Shown here: positions 6,930-9,744 of the stretch, one piece after another
Layout of the letters: every line of letters starts with the position of its first letter
Numbering within the stretch: position 1 is the first letter of the stretch
Assembly (NCBI GenBank): GCA_964545715.1
Contig: CAZJHX010000257.1
Location: forward strand, 1 to 9,744
Source of the DNA: CAZJHX01 sp964545715
GTDB taxonomy: Bacteria; Myxococcota_A; UBA9042; GCA-2863065
DNA length: 9,744 bases
Direction: 5' to 3'
Translations under genes and position numbers: made by a program
Notes under the pieces: model-generated
Told to the model about the DNA's origin: nothing
Seen by the model: the letters and a program-made list of their open reading frames with translations, nothing else
Databases searched by the model: none

Positions 6930-7088
6930 ATGCACTACCTGACACGCGCGGGCATCCCACAGCTGCACCGCCAGCCGGCGGCAGTTCGCTTCGCCCTTCT
7001 AGACGGGCCACCGGCCCGCCTTCGTCGGCTGCCACCGCCTGGCGGCGCAGCTGCGGGCGCCCCCGTCGCGCCAGGCAGCGCACCATGA
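6927..7088 (+). CDS. Possible 53-codon ORF between BMC-H and BMC-P, overlapping the BMC-P start
   Basis: ATG 6927 (or 6930) opens a frame of 53 codons whose TGA (7086-7088) overlaps the BMC-P ATG (7085-7087) as ATGA, the classic translational-coupling arrangement. The product begins MMHYLTRAGIPQLHRQPAAV and ends in a Pro/Ala/Gly-rich tail. It has no domain, signal peptide or membrane segment that I recognise. There is no clear Shine-Dalgarno sequence, and the start codon lies inside the right arm of the 6912-6929 hairpin. Most of the frame runs through a long imperfect inverted repeat, so it may be open by chance in GC-rich DNA. If translated, it would couple low-level BMC-P synthesis to its own reading. 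Confidence 0.2.
   Translation: MMHYLTRAGIPQLHRQPAAVRFALLDGPPARLRRLPPPGGAAAGAPVAPGSAP
6960..7053 (+). repeat. Long interrupted inverted repeat between BMC-H and BMC-P
   Basis: The arms 6960-6984 and 7029-7053 are 25 nt each and pair at 22 of 25 positions; each outer end carries CAGCTG. The 44-nt loop holds a second hairpin, CGGGCC-ACC-GGCCCG (7004-7018). Weaker complementarity continues outside the arms (GGGC..CCC at 6950-6958 against GGGCGCCCC at 7056-7064). The RNA would fold into a large stem with an inner hairpin. It could be a mobile REP-like palindrome or a cis-acting mRNA element; the sequence alone does not decide. Confidence 0.65.
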
Positions 7089-7384
7089 TTCTGGGCCGCG
7101 TCGTGGGGACGCTGGTCTCTTCCCGTAAAGAGGAGGAGATCCGCGGACTCAAGCTGCTGCTGGTGCGCGAGATCGACCAGGATCTCGCGTTGGTGGGCAA
7201 GCTCGTCGTAGCGGCGGACGCCGTCGGGGCGGGTGTCGGTGAGGTGGTTTTGTACGCCGCCGGCTCCAGCGCACGGCAGACCAAGGTGACGCAGAACCGC
7301 CCGGTCGACCACACGATCATGGCCATAGTGGACCAGTTCGAGGTCGGCGGAAGCGTTTGTTACACCAAGGGCGTCGACGATTAG
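7085..7384 (+). CDS. BMC-P pentameric vertex protein (EutN/CcmL family)
   Basis: The 99-residue protein belongs to the EutN/CcmL family, whose pentamers cap the twelve vertices of the icosahedral shell. Landmarks are the N-terminal strand MILGRVVGTLVSSRK, the family signature ADAVGAGVGEVVLYAAGSSA at 44-63 and the C-terminal strand PVDHTIMAIVD at 73-83. It closely resembles H. ochraceum BMC-P (Hoch_5814, from memory). The ribosome site is poor (AGGCAG about 7 nt upstream), and the ATG overlaps the stop of a possible upstream ORF. That fits a protein needed at only 60 copies per shell. Its stop codon overlaps the Shine-Dalgarno sequence of the next gene, showing a tight operon. Confidence 0.96.
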   Translation: MILGRVVGTLVSSRKEEEIRGLKLLLVREIDQDLALVGKLVVAADAVGAGVGEVVLYAAGSSARQTKVTQNRPVDHTIMAIVDQFEVGGSVCYTKGVDD

Positions 7385-7388
7385 GAGG
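7383..7388 (+). promoter_or_regulatory. Shine-Dalgarno sequence of the aldehyde dehydrogenase
   Basis: AGGAGG overlaps the BMC-P stop codon (TAG at 7382-7384) and lies 6 nt before the GTG at 7395. This near-consensus site decides the GTG start and keeps the N-terminal encapsulation helix. Confidence 0.8.
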
Positions 7389-7394
7389 TAGCCC

Positions 7395-8822
7395 GTGGCG
7401 GACTATACAGATCGTCAAATCAGCCAGATCGTGGAGAAGGTCATCGGCCGGCTCGCCTCTGAGGGCAGTCTCTCGGGTGGGCGCGGGCCCACCATCTTCG
7501 CCCCCACGCATGGCGGCAATGACGGCGTCTTTGCCGATGCGGACTCCGCCGTTCAGGCCGCGCGCGAGGCCTATGAGCGCGTCAAAGACACCCCGCTGGA
7601 GACACGCAAAAAGGCCATCGAGGCCATGCGCCAGACGGGTCGTCGGCTCACGCAGGAGCTCAGCCGCATGGCGGTCGAGGAGACCGGGCTGGGCCGCGTC
7701 GAAGACAAGATCAAGAAGAACCTGCTCGTGGCCGACAAGACGCCCGGCATGGAGATCTGTTCGCCGACCGGCTTCACCGGCGACCGGGGCTTGTCGCTGG
7801 ACGAGCGCGCACCGTACGGCGTGATCTGCTCGATCACCCCTTGCACCAACGCCACCGAGACCATTCTGAACAACGGGATCTCGATGGTGGCGGGCGGCAA
7901 CACCGTCGTCTTCAACGTGCATCCCAGTGCCAAAGGCGTGAACAACTTCTTTGTGCGCGAGCTGAACAAAGCGATGACTGCGGTGGGTTATCCGCCCAAC
8001 GTGCTGTGCTCAGTCGGCGCGCCCACGATCAAGAGCGCGGGTGAACTGATGAATCATCCGGGCGTACGCATGGTTGTTGTGACCGGCGGTCCCGCTGTGG
8101 TCAAAGCCGCAATGGCCACCGGCAAGAAAGTGATCGCCGCCGGTCCGGGCAACCCGCCCGCCATGGTGGACGAGACGGCCGACCTGGCCAAAGCCGCGCG
8201 GGACATCGTTGCGGGTCACAGCCTGGACAACAACATCGTCTGCATCATCGAAAAAGAGGTCATCGCAGTGGCCTCTATCGCGGACCGCCTCAAGGAGGAG
8301 TTCGGTCGCGCCGGCGCCTACCTGCTGACGGACAGCGACGTCTCCAAGCTGGAGAAGGTGCTCGTCGAAGACAACCACATCAACCGGAAGTTTGTTGGCA
8401 AGAACACGTCGGTCATCCTGCGCGAGATCGGCATCAACGTGCCGGACACGACGCGAACGGCGCTGTGCGAGGTGCACGAGGGCCACCCCTTTGTGCAGCT
8501 TGAGCAGCTGATGCCGATTCTGCCGATGTTCCGTGTACCCAACGCCGACGCGGGCATCGAGGCGGCGGTTCGGGTCGAGCACGGCTTCTTCCACACGGCC
8601 ACCTGCCACAGTCGAAACATCGACGTGCTGCACAACATGGCGCGGGCCGTGAACACCTCGCTGTATATCAAGAACGGGCCCAGCTACGCAGGTTTGGGTT
8701 TTGGCGGTGAGGGGTACACCAGCTGGACGATCGCCGGTCCGACGGGCGAGGGCCTGACGACCGCGCGCACCTTCACCCGGGCCCGGCGTTGCACGTTAGT
8801 AGACGCCTTCCGCATCTGTTGA
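7395..8822 (+). CDS. CoA-acylating aldehyde dehydrogenase of the microcompartment (PduP/EutE-like)
   Basis: The 475-residue enzyme is slightly longer than PduP/EutE. By family it oxidises an aldehyde to acyl-CoA with NAD+ inside the shell. Catalytic Cys283 sits in SLDNNIVCIIEKEVIA, matching DNNLPCIAEKE of PduP/EutE. The cofactor region includes VVVTGGPAVVKAA (227-239) and KVIAAGPGNPPAMVDE (245-260). The C-terminal end FTRARRCTLVDAFRI is also typical. The N-terminus YTDRQISQIVEKVIGRLA (4-21) is an amphipathic helix followed by a Gly/Ser-rich linker, the standard architecture of an encapsulation peptide that docks cargo to the shell. GTG start, strong ribosome site. No aldehyde-producing enzyme lies in the window, so the natural substrate is unknown. 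Confidence 0.95.
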   Translation: MADYTDRQISQIVEKVIGRLASEGSLSGGRGPTIFAPTHGGNDGVFADADSAVQAAREAYERVKDTPLETRKKAIEAMRQTGRRLTQELSRMAVEETGLGRVEDKIKKNLLVADKTPGMEICSPTGFTGDRGLSLDERAPYGVICSITPCTNATETILNNGISMVAGGNTVVFNVHPSAKGVNNFFVRELNKAMTAVGYPPNVLCSVGAPTIKSAGELMNHPGVRMVVVTGGPAVVKAAMATGKKVIAAGPGNPPAMVDETADLAKAARDIVAGHSLDNNIVCIIEKEVIAVASIADRLKEEFGRAGAYLLTDSDVSKLEKVLVEDNHINRKFVGKNTSVILREIGINVPDTTRTALCEVHEGHPFVQLEQLMPILPMFRVPNADAGIEAAVRVEHGFFHTATCHSRNIDVLHNMARAVNTSLYIKNGPSYAGLGFGGEGYTSWTIAGPTGEGLTTARTFTRARRCTLVDAFRIC

Positions 8823-8832
8823 TCCACGGCTG

Positions 8833-9375
8833 TTGAACCACCCCGCGCTGGCGCTGGTCGAGATCACCTCTGTCGCTCGCGGCATGGTGGTGTGCGACGC
8901 TCTGGTCAAGCGCGCCATCGTCGAGGTCCTGCGGGCGCACCCGGTGGACCCGGGCAAGTACAACATCCTGTTTGTGGGGCCGGTCGCGGAGGTCGAAGAG
9001 GCGATGGATGCGGCGGAAGAGGCCGCCGCCGGCACGATGTTGGACCGCCTGCTGCTGCCCAACGTGCACGAGGCGGTGGTGCCGGCGATTCGGGGCGCGG
9101 TGAAGCGCCCGGAGATCGTGGCGTTGGGCATCGTTGAGACCCACACGCTGGCCGGCTCGATCGTGGGCTTGGATGCCGCGCTGAAGGCGGCTGAGGTCGA
9201 GGTCGTGGAGCTGCGCCTGGCCGCCGGCCTGGCGGGCAAGGGTTACTTCGTTGTGACGGGCGAGCAGCACGACGTTGAGGCTGCGTTGGAGGCGGCGGTC
9301 GAGCGCGCCGGTTCGGACGTGATGACGGAGATCATCCCGCGCCCTCATCCCGATTTTCTCAAGGGCGCGTTCTAG
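8833..9375 (+). CDS. BMC-T tandem-domain shell protein, single-layer type (H. ochraceum BMC-T1-like)
   Basis: The 180-residue protein has two canonical BMC domains, about 5-66 (ALALVEITSVARGMVVCDAL) and 96-172 (VALGIVETHTLAGSIVGLDA through EIIPRPHPD). The trimer mimics a hexamer and tiles facets with BMC-H. The strand TEIIPRPH (165-172) matches BMC-H VHVIPRPH. It resembles H. ochraceum BMC-T1 (Hoch_5812, from memory), a protein about 25 residues longer at its N-terminus. The start is odd: an in-frame TAG at 8800-8802 and no ATG or GTG after it leave only CTG 8830 or TTG 8833, with no Shine-Dalgarno sequence. TTG, 10 nt after the dehydrogenase stop, is preferred. Initiation probably depends on ribosomes finishing the upstream gene. 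Confidence 0.92.
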   Translation: MNHPALALVEITSVARGMVVCDALVKRAIVEVLRAHPVDPGKYNILFVGPVAEVEEAMDAAEEAAAGTMLDRLLLPNVHEAVVPAIRGAVKRPEIVALGIVETHTLAGSIVGLDAALKAAEVEVVELRLAAGLAGKGYFVVTGEQHDVEAALEAAVERAGSDVMTEIIPRPHPDFLKGAF

Positions 9376-9378
9376 CAA

Positions 9379-9388
9379 GCCGCGCGGC
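9379..9388. other. Perfect 10-bp palindrome after the BMC operon
   Basis: GCCGCGCGGC lies 3 nt after the last BMC-T stop codon and is followed by CAATGAC, with no T-tract. A little further on, GGAGTCC occurs twice in tandem (9414-9427). The short palindrome could be a protein site or chance in GC-rich DNA; it is not a convincing terminator. Confidence 0.25.
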
Positions 9389-9436
9389 AATGACACGCGC
9401 CTGTTTCAGCGCCGGAGTCCGGAGTCCAAGCTGCCT

Positions 9437-9744
9437 GCCAACGCCGCGGTGGATACGGTATCCAGGTCGTTTTTGGCAGCTGAGACTGCCAAATCCGCGG
9501 TAGATAAAGTATCCGGGTCGTTTTTGGCAGCTGAGACTGCCAAAGCTGCGGTAGATACGGTATCCGGGTCGTCTTTGGCAGCTCAGACTGCCAATGCTGC
9601 CGTAGATAAGGTATCCAGGTCGTCTTTGGCAGCTCAGACTGCCAACGCTGCAGTAGATACGGTATCCAGGTCGTCTTTGGCAGCTCAGGCTGCCAAAGCT
9701 GCAGTAGATACGGTATCCAGGTCGTCTTTGGCAGCTCAGACTGC
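9437..9744. repeat. 51-bp tandem repeat array, six full units plus a partial, running off the window
   Basis: Units start at 9437, 9488, 9539, 9590, 9641 and 9692; a seventh begins at 9743. There are no spacers between units. Differences are few and fall at the same sites in different units. The unit is about 53 percent GC (27 of 51 in the sixth), clearly lower than the flanking genes. Each unit boundary holds TTGGCAG-CTsAGr-CTGCCAA, a 7-8 bp stem with a 6-nt loop, and each unit holds GATA-nnG-TATC. The unit length is divisible by three, so the array can also be coding (see the overlapping CDS). It begins 61 nt after the BMC-T stop. Confidence 0.95.
9449..9744 (+). CDS. Possible Ala-rich 17-residue-repeat protein, 5' part
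   Basis: The frame containing GTG 9449 stays open from 9326 to the window end and reads each 51-bp unit as A(N/K)AAVD(T/K)VS(R/G)S(S/F)LAA(Q/E)T. Eleven sites vary between units; five are third codon positions in this frame, and several changes there are silent (GCG/GCC/GCA, GTG/GTA, GCC/GCT). That mildly favours translation. The product would be Ala-rich, hydrophilic and probably helical, with no family I recognise. The start is uncertain: there is no in-frame ATG, GTG 9449 has no ribosome site, and CTG 9431 has GGAG 6 nt upstream. Other frames on both strands are also open, including a minus-strand one that ends at 9372, so the strand is not proven. If real, its place after the shell genes makes a microcompartment link possible. 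Confidence 0.35.
   Translation, partial: MDTVSRSFLAAETAKSAVDKVSGSFLAAETAKAAVDTVSGSSLAAQTANAAVDKVSRSSLAAQTANAAVDTVSRSSLAAQAAKAAVDTVSRSSLAAQT

Noticed and set aside
9390..9503. ATG-started 37-codon frame after the last BMC-T gene
   Set aside because: There is no ribosome site, it ends inside the repeat array, and the product has no recognisable features.
9437..9744. CRISPR array
   Set aside because: The repeats are head-to-tail 51-bp units with almost no variable spacer; differences are scattered single bases, not unique spacer sequences, and no cas gene is present.

Overview
The window is GC-rich Gram-negative DNA. Two lipoprotein signal peptides with LLGC lipoboxes, a Cys-rich CGDDGCGG-type surface lipoprotein, a Kelch-repeat protein and a microcompartment operon resembling that of Haliangium ochraceum all point to Myxococcota or a related deltaproteobacterial lineage. 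This assignment rests on gene content only; no taxonomic marker is present.

Layout. (1) 1-933: the 3' end of a Kelch-repeat protein (+), followed by a decayed C-terminal fragment of an OmpA-family protein (-). (2) 934-4660: a LysR-type regulator (-) divergent from a 920-residue lipoprotein (+) built from five beta-sandwich units joined by Cys-rich linkers. (3) 4662-5957: a NAGPA-type phosphodiester glycosidase family protein (-), convergent with the big lipoprotein at a 1-nt gap and divergent over 42 bp from a small lipoprotein (+). (4) 5978-9375: a compact bacterial microcompartment (BMC) operon in the order double-stacking BMC-T, BMC-H hexamer, BMC-P pentamer, CoA-acylating aldehyde dehydrogenase with an N-terminal encapsulation helix, and a second BMC-T. 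(5) 9376-9744: a short spacer, then a 51-bp tandem repeat array that runs off the window and keeps one frame open, encoding a 17-residue Ala-rich repeat.

How the genes work together. The four shell genes supply all three structural classes needed for a closed icosahedral shell: hexamers and pseudohexameric trimers for facets, pentamers for vertices. The aldehyde dehydrogenase is the core metabolosome enzyme, converting an aldehyde to an acyl-CoA inside the shell. No signature aldehyde-producing enzyme, phosphotransacylase or alcohol dehydrogenase lies in the window, so the substrate cannot be read from it.

The most unusual signals are the repeat array next to the operon, a structured 175-nt interval between BMC-H and BMC-P (two hairpins plus a possible 53-codon ORF overlapping the BMC-P start as ATGA), and a TAnnnT-like hexamer 7-9 nt upstream of five start codons that lack a Shine-Dalgarno sequence, suggesting leaderless transcripts.
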